Of a stretch of DNA of 64,000 nt, positions 34,714 to 43,158 are shown piece after piece (the stretch's first letter is position 1; every line of letters begins with the position of its first letter). The position numbers were made by a program, and so were the translations under genes. The DNA lies in assembly GCA_000989565.1 (NCBI GenBank), contig LBOO01000002.1, positions 1 through 64,000 of the forward strand. Reading direction: 5' to 3'. The DNA comes from Candidatus Peregrinibacteria bacterium GW2011_GWA2_33_10. Its GTDB lineage: Bacteria > Patescibacteriota > Gracilibacteria > UBA1369 > GWC2-33-13. The notes beneath the pieces were generated by a model. The model did not search any database, was not told where the DNA came from, and saw only the letters and a program-made list of their open reading frames with translations.

Positions 34714-35366
34714 AAGTAAAAGAATACACGTTAACCAGAGAACGCGCAGCCTCGATTATACAAGTTTCAACCAGAACATTGGACAGGTATATTCGACAAA
34801 ATATATTAACGAGTCTAAAGATTGGAGCAAAAGTATATCTGTCTGATCAAGAAATCTCAAATTTTATCAAATTTCGAAAGAAAACTCCTTTGGAATCTAC
34901 GTCAAATTTGAAATCAAAGGATAAAGAGCCACAGAAAAAGAATATTTATATTAAAGACTTGGTCGGTAAACATCTTGAGCGGCAAAAAGATCCATTAGAA
35001 GAGAAAAAAGAAGTTTTGACTAGTCATGATGAATATACAGTATATCAAAAACTCTATCATGAATTAGCTGTTCAGGTTAAAGAAAATCAAAAAAGATTGG
35101 AAGGCGCCAATTATAAGGTTGGGCAATTAGAGGCAAAACTGGAAATCGTTAATCAACATTACATCTCGTTGGCGGATCATCATAAATACCTTAATGTTCT
35201 AAAAGTAAACGAAATGGAGTTAAACACAAAAAATTATCAAAGCAAATTGCTGATTAAAGATATAGAAGATAAATTTAAAAACGAAAAAGTAAATAAGCAA
35301 ATAATCATCGCCATTTTGTTTTTTTTGTTGTTGTTGCAGCCTATATTTTGGCTGATTTTAAAGTAG
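34707..35366 (+). CDS. membrane-tethered helix-turn-helix DNA-binding protein
   Basis: Residues 6-60 form an excisionase/MerR-like HTH (T-L-T-R-E-R-A-A-S-I-I-Q-V-S-T-R-T-L-D-R-Y, then K-V-Y-L-S-D-Q-E-I-S-N-F-I wing). A Lys/Glu-rich linker follows, then a coiled coil at about 110-190. A transmembrane helix at 199-219 ends the chain with one Lys after it. So the DNA-binding head would be in the cytoplasm and the tail in the membrane (219 residues in all). The start codon lies within a TGTCTA palindrome, suggesting autoregulation. It may be a membrane-bound regulator, or it may tether DNA to the membrane. It is a single gene, convergent with the ion channel gene. Confidence 0.75.
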   Translation: MSKVKEYTLTRERAASIIQVSTRTLDRYIRQNILTSLKIGAKVYLSDQEISNFIKFRKKTPLESTSNLKSKDKEPQKKNIYIKDLVGKHLERQKDPLEEKKEVLTSHDEYTVYQKLYHELAVQVKENQKRLEGANYKVGQLEAKLEIVNQHYISLADHHKYLNVLKVNEMELNTKNYQSKLLIKDIEDKFKNEKVNKQIIIAILFFLLLLQPIFWLILK

Positions 35367-35397
35367 TTAGGGTTTTTGATTAGTCAAAACGTTTAAT

Positions 35398-36165
35398 CTA
35401 CAATTTTCTCTGTATTAAGGTTATAAATATACCCAACATAATAAAACCGAAAAATACTTCCATTGAAACAAAGAATTTGGCCAAAAACGTTTTTGGCACA
35501 AAATCCCCGATTCCTAACGTCGTTAAAGTAACTATTGAAAAATACATGTAATCAAAAAAATGTCCTTTTGAAGATATGATTTTATATTCCTCTTTTAAAT
35601 TAAAATCTAAAAGTCCGTAAATCGAAGCCAAAACCATGGCAAATAAGAAAGATGTAAGTCCCCATCTAAAAAAGCTGTCTCCATAATTGCTGGTTTTTTC
35701 AAGAAAAAAATATTCAAACCATCTCAAGTATTTTTTCTCAAATCTAAAGCTTTTTTTTCTAAATTCCATTTTTCTTTCATAAGTTTTCTTTTTACTCTGA
35801 TTAAAAGCTTTTTCAATATAAAGCGCCTCTAGAGAAGAATAAATTTTTTCTATTAATAAATATAATTCTTTAAGTTTATCTCTGATATCTTTTGAATTTC
35901 TTTTTCTGATTTTTTTATTATAAATTTTTTCTTGCGTCAGGAAAAAATCATCCATTTTTTGATGATAATTTTTGCATTCTTGGCTTTCATACAATTTATG
36001 CGATTTTAAAGTGATTTGCAGCAAATAGTAATATATTTTTGCTTTTTCTAAATAATTCTCATGATCTATCTTCTTTAAATGATTCTTTAAAGTATTTTTT
36101 ATTTTTTGTATTTTTATGGTTTCTTTTCTTTCTTCAATAATATCTATGGCGTCCTCAAATTTCAT
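35398..36165 (-). CDS. two-transmembrane potassium-type ion channel
   Basis: The 255-residue protein has a long charged N-terminal region (1-165), mostly helical with Lys/Glu-rich coiled coil. Two transmembrane helices follow (about 170-190 and 228-250), around a pore loop T-L-T-T-L-G-I-G-D (213-221). The filter T-L-G-I-G-D differs from the common T-V-G-Y-G-D but keeps the form of an Ion_trans_2 selectivity filter, so K+ selectivity is likely but not sure. The cytoplasmic part precedes the pore, unlike KtrAB or RCK channels, and may gate it. No RCK domain is seen. Confidence 0.8.
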   Translation of the reverse strand: MKFEDAIDIIEERKETIKIQKIKNTLKNHLKKIDHENYLEKAKIYYYLLQITLKSHKLYESQECKNYHQKMDDFFLTQEKIYNKKIRKRNSKDIRDKLKELYLLIEKIYSSLEALYIEKAFNQSKKKTYERKMEFRKKSFRFEKKYLRWFEYFFLEKTSNYGDSFFRWGLTSFLFAMVLASIYGLLDFNLKEEYKIISSKGHFFDYMYFSIVTLTTLGIGDFVPKTFLAKFFVSMEVFFGFIMLGIFITLIQRKL

Positions 36166-36277
36166 AATTTTTTAGAATTTAATATTTAAACATTAACGAT
36201 TCTTTCAATTATAACATATTTTTTAATTCAGTAAATACAACTTATTACGAAAACTATCGAATAATAAGCTGTCTACC

Positions 36278-36306
36278 TTGAATTATCATAAAAAACATGA
36301 TAATAT
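36278..36306 (+). promoter_or_regulatory. promoter of the pilin-like gene with inverted repeat
   Basis: TTGAAT, a 17-nt spacer and TAATAT lie about 98 nt before the ATG. The inverted repeat ATTATCAT / ATGATAAT (36282-36304) spans the spacer and could be an operator. Confidence 0.45.
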
Positions 36307-36403
36307 AATATGATTTAAAAATAAAAAAACCTCTAAAACATAAAAAAAATTTAATATATTTATACTTTAAAAAATAAACAAAAATATAATTTAACCAAAA
36401 AAA

Positions 36404-36874
36404 ATGTTAAACATTACATCAAAATCCGTTACCGGAATATTGACAAAAGAAAATTTCAAAAAAGCGGTTATCTATTTATTTATGGCTGCCACATTGGCTT
36501 TTGCTTTAAATTATTTGACAGTAGACAATACGTTTGCTCAGTCTACTGCCGGATATGATACTCAGCAAGATGATAAACCAGAATGGATCACCAAAATGGG
36601 TGGGGGCGATAGTGCTAGAGATCAAGCTAGACAATTTATCAACTTCTTCTTGGGATTTCTTGGGTTCATTGCCACGGCTATGATTATCTATGGAGGTTTC
36701 TTATATGTAACAGCTGCCGGTAATCAGGAAAAAACCGATCAAGGCAAAAAAATTATTACTTATTCAATAATTGGTATATTAATTATTTTGATTTCATTCG
36801 CGATCGTCAACACAGTATTAAGTGGAGCAACGAGTGGTAATGATCAAACAGATGATGGTAGTGCTGCATTATAA
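36404..36874 (+). CDS. TrbC/VirB2-like pilin protein, orphan
   Basis: The 156-residue protein has a long signal region (hydrophobic at about 24-40, cleavage near F-A-Q at 45-47). A polar segment with Asp/Gly follows, then two transmembrane helices at about 80-103 and 116-140. Between them is the loop A-A-G-N-Q-E-K-T-D-Q-G-K-K, as in VirB2/TrbC pilins. The protein at 17306 shares the G-N-Q-E loop. No conjugation or type IV secretion genes are present. It has a promoter at 36278-36306 with a long leader and a terminator directly after it, so it is probably expressed alone and strongly. Confidence 0.72.
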   Translation: MLNITSKSVTGILTKENFKKAVIYLFMAATLAFALNYLTVDNTFAQSTAGYDTQQDDKPEWITKMGGGDSARDQARQFINFFLGFLGFIATAMIIYGGFLYVTAAGNQEKTDQGKKIITYSIIGILIILISFAIVNTVLSGATSGNDQTDDGSAAL

Positions 36875-36887
36875 ACTATATACAAAT

Positions 36888-36925
36888 TTTAAAAAGCTCT
36901 CCGCAAAATTGCTGGGGGCTTTTTT
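36888..36925 (+). terminator. terminator after pilin-like gene
   Basis: An A-rich left arm with AAAAAGC pairs with GCTTTTT, with an inner imperfect CTCTCCGC / GCTGGGG stem and a T run. It overlaps the end of the convergent PRC-barrel gene. Confidence 0.65.
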
Positions 36926-37425
36926 TATGCCATTTCAATAGATATATTCTCTTTTAACTTCAATCTGCTTTTTAAAGCATTCTTTACAAATTCAAAATCA
37001 TCTTTGACTATAATCTTTTTTTCTTCAATGCTTATTATGGCTGAATAAGGGATTATTCTTTGATTATATTGAATAAACAAAAATGTTTTAAAACAGAGTA
37101 TCCCATTAATAATTAAAAAATTACAATCAAAGCTAAAATCATTAACTTTGCCTAAATATTTGTTGGAAACAGTTTCAACCCGCATATTATTGAGAAAACT
37201 TCCGTTATTTTTTTTATCTGATATTTGTTTTTTACTTTTGACGATAATATTTGGCGACCAATTAATTATATCCAATGCGTTAATTGATTTATTTTGTTCA
37301 GTGGTTAAACCTAAAATTTTTCCTGTATTCTTATCAACCAGTATATTTTGAACAAATCCGAGCTTTACGTTCTTTTCTTTATCAATAATCTTCCTGCCCA
37401 AAATTTCCGCGTAACTAGCATTCAT
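36925..37425 (-). CDS. PRC-barrel domain protein
   Basis: The 166-residue protein has two PRC-barrel-like halves: A-E-I-L-G-R-K-I-I-D-K-E-K...L-G-F-V-Q-N-I-L-V-D at 5-35, and V-S-N-K-Y-L-G-K-V-N-D-F-S-F-D at about 86-100. Each ends with a P-Y/W-S-P-N or I-P-Y-S-A-I strand. PRC barrels are found in RimM and in proteins that regulate photosynthesis or cell division, and they bind other proteins. No catalytic residues are expected. Its role here is unknown. No signal peptide, so it is cytoplasmic. Confidence 0.72.
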   Translation of the reverse strand: MNASYAEILGRKIIDKEKNVKLGFVQNILVDKNTGKILGLTTEQNKSINALDIINWSPNIIVKSKKQISDKKNNGSFLNNMRVETVSNKYLGKVNDFSFDCNFLIINGILCFKTFLFIQYNQRIIPYSAIISIEEKKIIVKDDFEFVKNALKSRLKLKENISIEMA

Positions 37426-37522
37426 AAATAAAATTATTACTGCCTTAACTTAGCAAATAATTAAAATATTGTAAAAATTTACCACCCTAGGTATCTTTTT
37501 AAAGGTATTTAAAAAAATATTA

Positions 37523-39280
37523 ATGAGATCCGGTTTTCGCAAAAAATCATCAAAAAGAAGGATATACAAAAAAATAAGTCTAATAGCTTTAGGATTTATT
37601 GTTATTATTTTTATTTATTTTTATGTTGCTCTTGGGGAATTGAATATTTTCGTAAAAAAATATTACAAAATCAGCGGATTTCCATTTTCTGAACGAAATT
37701 ATCTTATTCTGTTGCAAAACAATAGTGAATTGCGCCCAACCGGTGGCTTTATTTCCGCTTATGGTATCATCACGTTCAAATCAGGCTTTTTAACCAATGT
37801 GGAAATACACGATTCTTATGATCAAATAAATAAAATTTCATCACCCGCGCCTTACCCGTTAAGTGAACTGCTTTCAGGACCAACATATCCCGGCCATGGT
37901 TTTCGCGACGCTAATTTTAATCCTGATTTTTTTTCTTCAATCATAGATCTTCAATATTTTTTTTCCCGCGCTTATCCTGAAGTTAAATTGGATGGAGTCT
38001 TTGCGATTGATTTGAAATTCATTGAAAATATTTTAAAAATGACCGGCCCGATTCAGGCGGAATCGGATCTCTTTACCGGAGAAAATATCTTTACAAAGTT
38101 GGAGCAACAGGTTTCGGATATTGATTTGCATAATATTGATGCCATAAATTCCCGTAAAGACATATTAAAGCGGTTCGCCGGCGCATTGATGAAAAAAGCC
38201 TCATTTAAACTGACGCGACCTTCGAAAATAAAAGAAGTGGTTATTAACAACTTGGACCAAAAACATATTTTATTATTTTTCTTTGATCCCAAAATAAATG
38301 ATTTTATTGTGAAAAATAACTGGAATGGGGCGTTAAAAAACAAAGGGGGAGATTTTGTAGGCGTAATAGAAGCCAATCTCGGAGGCATGAAATCAGATAG
38401 ATATATAAAAAGAAGTATAAACTATGAAATAGACTTAAACAATCAAAATGCCAATCAAGAGTATTCACAAATTGATGCCTCTCTGAAAATTACCATAGAA
38501 CACGGAGGGGCGCAAAACACGCCTTTAAGCGGATGGTATCAGGGCTGGATTAGGCCTTTTATTCCTGAAGGCGCACAAATTAAATCTCTTCAAATTCATG
38601 ATCAGAATTTTCAAATTGTAAATTTTATTGATGATAAATCAAAATTGTTGAAAATAAATCATTTTGATCAGGTTAATAACTTGGTTGCCCCGGGAATCAG
38701 AATTAATATGAATCCGGGTGAAAAAAGAATAATAAGTCTCAAATATTCATTACCATCGCGAATACTTGCCAATAACACCTATAAATTGTATTTGAGAAAA
38801 CAACCCGGTACAGATCTTGATTATTATTCGGTAATCATTAAAGCGCCCCTGGAAAGTTCAATGACAAGTGAAGAATTTGAAGTAAAAGAGGACAGAGCAT
38901 TTTTTTCCGGTTTTTTAAAAACAGACAAATCATTGCAACTACAGATTTATCCGGACAAGTCGCCACCTAGAATAATTCAGCAAAACATTCCGGAATTAAA
39001 CCATATTAAAGTTACGTTTAATGAACCAATAAATCAAAATTCAGCTTACTACATTGAAATTTTTGATACAGATTTAAAGAATCCGAATTTAAAAGAACAA
39101 ATTATCTTTGAAAAATATTATTTTTCCGATCCAAGAACATTGGACATCATTACTTCAGGCATGAATAACCAAAAAGAAGAACACTATATAATAAAGTTAT
39201 ATGGAATAAATGACCTAAACGGCAATTTAACTTCAGAAAATCCTCGTCAAATTACTGCTGTTTATCGGTACGGACTTTAA
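37523..39280 (+). CDS. DUF4012 membrane-anchored surface protein
   Basis: The 585-residue protein has a basic N-terminus (K-K-S-S-K-R-R-I-Y-K-K), one signal-anchor (17-38) and then a large outer domain. The DUF4012 signature L-L-Q-N-N-S-E-L-R-P-T-G-G-F-I-S is at about 65-80, with G-H-G-F-R-D-A-N-F-N-P-D-F and a D-G-V-F-A-I-D-L-K-F strand following. DUF4012 proteins are common in CPR, Chloroflexi and Actinobacteria and often sit beside polysaccharide genes. Biochemical function is unknown, but it is thought to be a relative of the LytR-CpsA-Psr theme by context only. The C-terminal 120 residues form an Ig-like fold. Confidence 0.85.
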   Translation: MRSGFRKKSSKRRIYKKISLIALGFIVIIFIYFYVALGELNIFVKKYYKISGFPFSERNYLILLQNNSELRPTGGFISAYGIITFKSGFLTNVEIHDSYDQINKISSPAPYPLSELLSGPTYPGHGFRDANFNPDFFSSIIDLQYFFSRAYPEVKLDGVFAIDLKFIENILKMTGPIQAESDLFTGENIFTKLEQQVSDIDLHNIDAINSRKDILKRFAGALMKKASFKLTRPSKIKEVVINNLDQKHILLFFFDPKINDFIVKNNWNGALKNKGGDFVGVIEANLGGMKSDRYIKRSINYEIDLNNQNANQEYSQIDASLKITIEHGGAQNTPLSGWYQGWIRPFIPEGAQIKSLQIHDQNFQIVNFIDDKSKLLKINHFDQVNNLVAPGIRINMNPGEKRIISLKYSLPSRILANNTYKLYLRKQPGTDLDYYSVIIKAPLESSMTSEEFEVKEDRAFFSGFLKTDKSLQLQIYPDKSPPRIIQQNIPELNHIKVTFNEPINQNSAYYIEIFDTDLKNPNLKEQIIFEKYYFSDPRTLDIITSGMNNQKEEHYIIKLYGINDLNGNLTSENPRQITAVYRYGL

Positions 39281-39400
39281 TTCAGTAACTTTTTGAAGCA
39301 CACTCTCATTCAGACACTTTACTTCCAATAAGTAATATGCTAAATTCTTAATGAAAAAATTGTTTATATTTAATTTTCAAATTTTTTAAACTAAGTCGAT

Positions 39401-39445
39401 TGTCTAAACATAGTCTTTTAAAAGACTAAAGTTGACTTTAAAGTC
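39401..39445. promoter_or_regulatory. palindromes upstream of guaA
   Basis: An 18-bp perfect palindrome TAGTCTTTTAAAAGACTA (39411-39428) and a 12-bp one, GACTTTAAAGTC (39434-39445), lie 24-58 nt before the ATG. A TGTCTA is at 39401. They could be an operator or a leader hairpin. Confidence 0.5.
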
Positions 39446-39468
39446 TTTCACATTTTTTAAATGTTTGT

Positions 39469-41271
39469 ATGGATAAAATTGCTGTCCTTGATTTTGGTGG
39501 CCAATATGCTCACCTGATTGCAAGCCGGATAAGAAGGCAGGGAGTTTACGCGGAAATCAAACGCCCTAAAACACCGGCTTATTTATTGAAAAATTATAAA
39601 GGTATTATCTTGTCGGGAGGACCCAGAAGTGTCTTTGAAAAAAATTCACCGCGGTGTGATAAAAGAATTTTTGATTTAAATATCCCAATATTGGGAATTT
39701 GTTATGGACATCATCTGATGGCTTTTTTACAGCGCGGTTACGTGAAGCCAGCGCCGACAAAAGAATTTGGTCCCGCTGAACTTACAATCAATGATAATTC
39801 CCACATTTTTAAAGACATAGATACCAAACAAACAGTTTGGATGAGCCACGGAGATTCTGTCACAGTTGTTCCCAGAAATTTCAAAGTCATAGCTAGCACC
39901 AAAGATTGTGAAAATGCGGCTATCGCTGATGAGCAAATGAAATTTTACGGTGTTCAATTTCATCCTGAAGTTACACATACAGCTTGCGGTGATCAGATTT
40001 TTAATAATTTTTTAGAAATTTGCAACGCTAAAAGAGATTGGGATTTAAGTGAATATCTCGAGAAAAAAATTGCTTATATTAAAGACTACGTAAGAGATAG
40101 GCGAGTATTTATGCTAATAAGCGGAGGAGTTGATTCCACTGTTTCTTTTGCCATTTTGGAAAAAGCTTTGGGAAAAGAGAGAGTATACGGATTGTTTGTA
40201 GATACCGGTTTTATGCGATATCAAGAGAAAGAACAAGTTGAAAAGGCCTTAAAAGAAATCGGAGTGGAAAACCTTCACGTTTATGATGCCAAAAAAGAAT
40301 TTTATTCATCTTTGAAAAACGTATATGATCCGGAAATAAAAAGAGCGGTAATCGGGAATTTATTTTTAGAAATAAAAGACAAAGTCAGTAAAGATCTCAG
40401 ACTTAACATTGATGAATGGATGCTGGGGCAGGGGACAATTTATCCGGATACCATCGAGTCAGGAGGAACGCAATATTCATCCCGCATAAAAACTCACCAT
40501 AATAGAGTTGAAGGAATTCAAGAATTAATTAAAAGAAAAAGAATAATCGAGCCCGTAAAAGAATTATACAAAGATGAAGTACGTCAAATTGGAGAAAAAC
40601 TGGGATTACCTAAAGAACTTGTTTGGAGACAGCCATTTCCCGGACCGGGTTTAGCGGTTCGAATTCTCTGCGCCAAAAAAGAAAATTATCCACCCAATCA
40701 TTTGGCTTTGGAAAGACAAGTCAATATGCTCCTCGCGGAAACTGATAATTTAAAAGGGAAAGTTTTACCTATAAAAAGTGTTGGTGTTCAAGGAGATAAC
40801 AGGACTTACCGTCATCCTCTGGTAATTTACGGAGACACCACATGGGATGAACTCAAAAATATTTCCACTAAATTGATCAATCAGTTTAAAGAAATAAATC
40901 GTGTAGTTTATGGCTTTGGAATAAGTAATATCGAAAATGTACAATTATCTCTTTCCGAACTTGCCGAGGATAGAATCAAGCTCCTTCAAAAAGCTGATAA
41001 AATAGTGCAGGATGCGATTTTTGAAAAAGATCTAACTAAAGATATTTGGCAATTCCCGGTTGTTTTGCTGCCTGTGAATTTTAATAATCAAGGAAAAGAA
41101 AGTATAGTGCTACGGCCTGTTGAATCTATGGACGCAATGAGTGCGGGCGTTTATGAACTTGATTGGATGACAGTTAAGAAAATAGCTGATGACTTATTGA
41201 TAATACCGGACATCTCAGCTGTTCTTTATGATGTTACCAGCAAGCCGCCGGCCACAATTGAGTGGGAATAA
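39469..41271 (+). CDS. guaA: GMP synthase (glutamine-hydrolysing)
   Basis: The 600-residue protein converts XMP to GMP. Residues 1-190 are a class I glutamine amidotransferase (nucleophile Cys78 in G-I-C-Y-G-H-H, His/Glu in G-V-Q-F-H-P-E-V). Residues 200-about 400 are the ATP-pyrophosphatase (P-loop L-I-S-G-G-V-D-S-T-V). The remainder is the dimerisation domain, with L-R-P-V-E-S-M-D-A-M-S-A-G-V. It is about 75 residues longer than E. coli GuaA (525), mostly through an extended C-terminal half, as in the longer eukaryotic type. Downstream genes follow within 18 and 40 nt, so it may head an operon. Confidence 0.96.
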   Translation: MDKIAVLDFGGQYAHLIASRIRRQGVYAEIKRPKTPAYLLKNYKGIILSGGPRSVFEKNSPRCDKRIFDLNIPILGICYGHHLMAFLQRGYVKPAPTKEFGPAELTINDNSHIFKDIDTKQTVWMSHGDSVTVVPRNFKVIASTKDCENAAIADEQMKFYGVQFHPEVTHTACGDQIFNNFLEICNAKRDWDLSEYLEKKIAYIKDYVRDRRVFMLISGGVDSTVSFAILEKALGKERVYGLFVDTGFMRYQEKEQVEKALKEIGVENLHVYDAKKEFYSSLKNVYDPEIKRAVIGNLFLEIKDKVSKDLRLNIDEWMLGQGTIYPDTIESGGTQYSSRIKTHHNRVEGIQELIKRKRIIEPVKELYKDEVRQIGEKLGLPKELVWRQPFPGPGLAVRILCAKKENYPPNHLALERQVNMLLAETDNLKGKVLPIKSVGVQGDNRTYRHPLVIYGDTTWDELKNISTKLINQFKEINRVVYGFGISNIENVQLSLSELAEDRIKLLQKADKIVQDAIFEKDLTKDIWQFPVVLLPVNFNNQGKESIVLRPVESMDAMSAGVYELDWMTVKKIADDLLIIPDISAVLYDVTSKPPATIEWE

Positions 41272-41289
41272 AAAATTTAATAAATATCC

Positions 41290-41736
41290 ATGAAATTTAA
41301 AAAACCTCTTGCGTTCATCTTCCTTATAATTTTTGTTTCCGTATTATATCTCACGGACAAAAACTTTTCCAAAGAAGTGGACTCGCAGCTTGACAGTATT
41401 GATGTGAGCTTAACGAAAAATCAAATTTCCGGTGAAGAATTAAATAAAAAAATAGAAGAAAAAAGCGACATAATTATACTCGACGTCCGTTTTGAGGAAG
41501 AATATTTAAACGGCCATATACCGGCCGCTAAATTGTTAAGCATGAATTTAATCAGTAAAGAAAAGCTTTTTAATCTTATCCCCGTAGAAGATGAATTAAT
41601 TATAATTTATAGCTACACTGACGAAAGAAGCGATAAAAGTACTCAAAAAGTAAAAGAATTAGGATATACAAACATAAAAATACTAAAGGGAGGATACAAA
41701 AGTTGGACGGAAAAAAATTTGCCGATTGAAAAATAA
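41290..41736 (+). CDS. exported rhodanese-like protein lacking the catalytic Cys
   Basis: The 148-residue protein has a signal-anchor (5-20) and one rhodanese domain (about 45-148): I-I-I-L-D-V-R-F-E-E-E-Y-L-N-G-H-I-P-A-A, then L-K-G-G-Y-K-S-W. The active-site loop, normally Y-C-x-x-G-x-R-S, reads Y-S-Y-T-D-E-R-S, so the sulfur-carrying Cys is Ser108. It therefore cannot act as a persulfide sulfurtransferase. It may bind a phosphate or arsenate-like anion, or be regulatory. It follows guaA by 18 nt. Confidence 0.83.
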   Translation: MKFKKPLAFIFLIIFVSVLYLTDKNFSKEVDSQLDSIDVSLTKNQISGEELNKKIEEKSDIIILDVRFEEEYLNGHIPAAKLLSMNLISKEKLFNLIPVEDELIIIYSYTDERSDKSTQKVKELGYTNIKILKGGYKSWTEKNLPIEK

Positions 41737-41776
41737 AATCCTTTCATGATAAATTGATAAAAATTAATTACTTAAA

Positions 41777-42547
41777 TTGGCTGAGAATTTTTTTCATATT
41801 CATGTTCACGAAAAGACCCGGAAAGAAGCTTTAAGAGTTTTAAAGAGTTTTATGGAAGGGAAAAAATACAATTTGACTCAAGAATTTACAGGGAAGGAAA
41901 TTGAAAAATTCGAGTTTAAAGAACGAAAAAATCAGGCGATCTTCATAATCACGCAGGAACATAAATCATGGACAACTATTTACGGCCCTATGAAAGAAAA
42001 TGAATTATTGGAATTGGCGCTTTTCATTTCCAATAAAGAAAAAGCAAAAACTCTCTTCCTAATGCTCTATGAAGATGATGTTTTTCTTTATAATTTATTT
42101 AAAAATGGAGAAATGTTGGCGGAATATAATTCTTGCCCCAATTATTTTGAAGATAGAGTTACAAACCGCCAAATCATTGAATCAAAAGAAGATTCTGAGA
42201 TCTTTTTAAAAGAATTTCCCTTCACAAAAGAGAAGAAATCACTCATTAAAAAAATGTTAACGGAAGGATGGGTTATCAATCAAAAAGATTTTGAAAGAAA
42301 TTCAAAATATTTGGATCCCGGCGTTTTAATGAATGAATTTGGCCAAAGCCTAAATATTGAATCAAAATATTTAAATATAAATTATATGGATTTTTTTGCT
42401 GATCAGGACTTCTTAAAGAAATTTCCCAATTATAAAAATTTAAAAATATTGATCTACAAAAAAAAATCATATCTTTGGATTTGGCTGCTTTTACTATTAT
42501 TTATTTTCAGCGGAAAGTTATATCAGCTGATAATGAGCTATTTTTAG
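41777..42547 (+). CDS. unknown protein with C-terminal membrane anchor
   Basis: The 256-residue protein is not recognised. The first 225 residues are soluble, alternating Glu/Lys-rich helices and strands (F-H-I-H-V-H-E-K-T near the start; S-C-P-N-Y-F-E-D near 117). The end is a transmembrane helix (about 231-251, W-I-W-L-L-L-L-L-F-I-F) with a short tail. The only start in frame before residue 27 is TTG at 41777, which is used here; an ATG at 41855 is the alternative. Its stop overlaps the stop of the convergent recR by four bases. It may be co-transcribed with the rhodanese, 40 nt upstream. Confidence 0.6.
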   Translation: MAENFFHIHVHEKTRKEALRVLKSFMEGKKYNLTQEFTGKEIEKFEFKERKNQAIFIITQEHKSWTTIYGPMKENELLELALFISNKEKAKTLFLMLYEDDVFLYNLFKNGEMLAEYNSCPNYFEDRVTNRQIIESKEDSEIFLKEFPFTKEKKSLIKKMLTEGWVINQKDFERNSKYLDPGVLMNEFGQSLNIESKYLNINYMDFFADQDFLKKFPNYKNLKILIYKKKSYLWIWLLLLLFIFSGKLYQLIMSYF

Positions 42548-43155
42548 ATAAAATCTTTGCGGCCTAAAATTGAATTTTTTAAACTGACATCATCCGCATA
42601 TTCTAAATTGCTGCCAACAGGCAATCCTTTAGCAATTCTGGTTATTTGAATGTCCGAATTTTTAAGTTGATTATAAATATATTGTGCTGTAGCTTCTCCT
42701 TCCAGTCCCAAATTCGTAGCTAAAATTATTTCTTTTATAATAGGATCATTCTTCCTGACTCGATTAAACAATTCTTCGATTCTAAGATCGTTCAGCCCTA
42801 TGCCATCAATAGGGGACAAGGCTCCATGAAGAACATGATAAACTCCTTTAAAAGAGTGTGTTTTCTCAATAGCCACAATATCCAGAGGTTCTTCCACCAC
42901 GCAAATAAGATCTTTTTCTCGATAAGAATTACTGCAAATTTCACAAGGATTTTCAGTGCTGAAATTAAAGCAGCTTTGACAATGTATGATTCCGTCCCGC
43001 AGCTTGATTAAAGAATCACCCAAATCCCGTGATTTTCGCTGGTCGCTTCGAAGCAGGTGAAAGGTGAGTCTTTCCGCGGTTTTAGGACCAATGCCGGGAA
43101 GCTTTGTAAATTCTTCTATTAAGTTTCTTATATTTCTAGGTAAAAAATCACTCAT
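42544..43155 (-). CDS. recR: recombination mediator RecR
   Basis: The 203-residue protein helps RecA load at gaps together with RecO/RecF. It has the helix-hairpin-helix L-P-G-I-G-P-K-T-A-E-R-L-T-F-H (18-33). The zinc finger has four Cys (C-Q-S-C-F-N-F...C-E-I-C-S), and the Toprim domain reads I-C-V-V-E-E-P-L-D-I and A-T-N-L-G-L-E-G-E-A-T-A. The C-terminal G-L-P-V-G-S-N-L-E-Y-A-D motif is intact. It is in an operon with folE (3-nt gap) and pdxT. Confidence 0.96.
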   Translation of the reverse strand: MSDFLPRNIRNLIEEFTKLPGIGPKTAERLTFHLLRSDQRKSRDLGDSLIKLRDGIIHCQSCFNFSTENPCEICSNSYREKDLICVVEEPLDIVAIEKTHSFKGVYHVLHGALSPIDGIGLNDLRIEELFNRVRKNDPIIKEIILATNLGLEGEATAQYIYNQLKNSDIQITRIAKGLPVGSNLEYADDVSLKNSILGRKDFI

Positions 43156-43158
43156 AAA

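Noticed and set aside
17306-36874. Type IV secretion or conjugation system
   Set aside because: Apart from two VirB2-like pilins there is no ATPase, coupling protein or channel component in the window.
39361-39468. Purine riboswitch before guaA
   Set aside because: The conserved junction and loop sequences of the purine aptamer are not present; only palindromes are seen.
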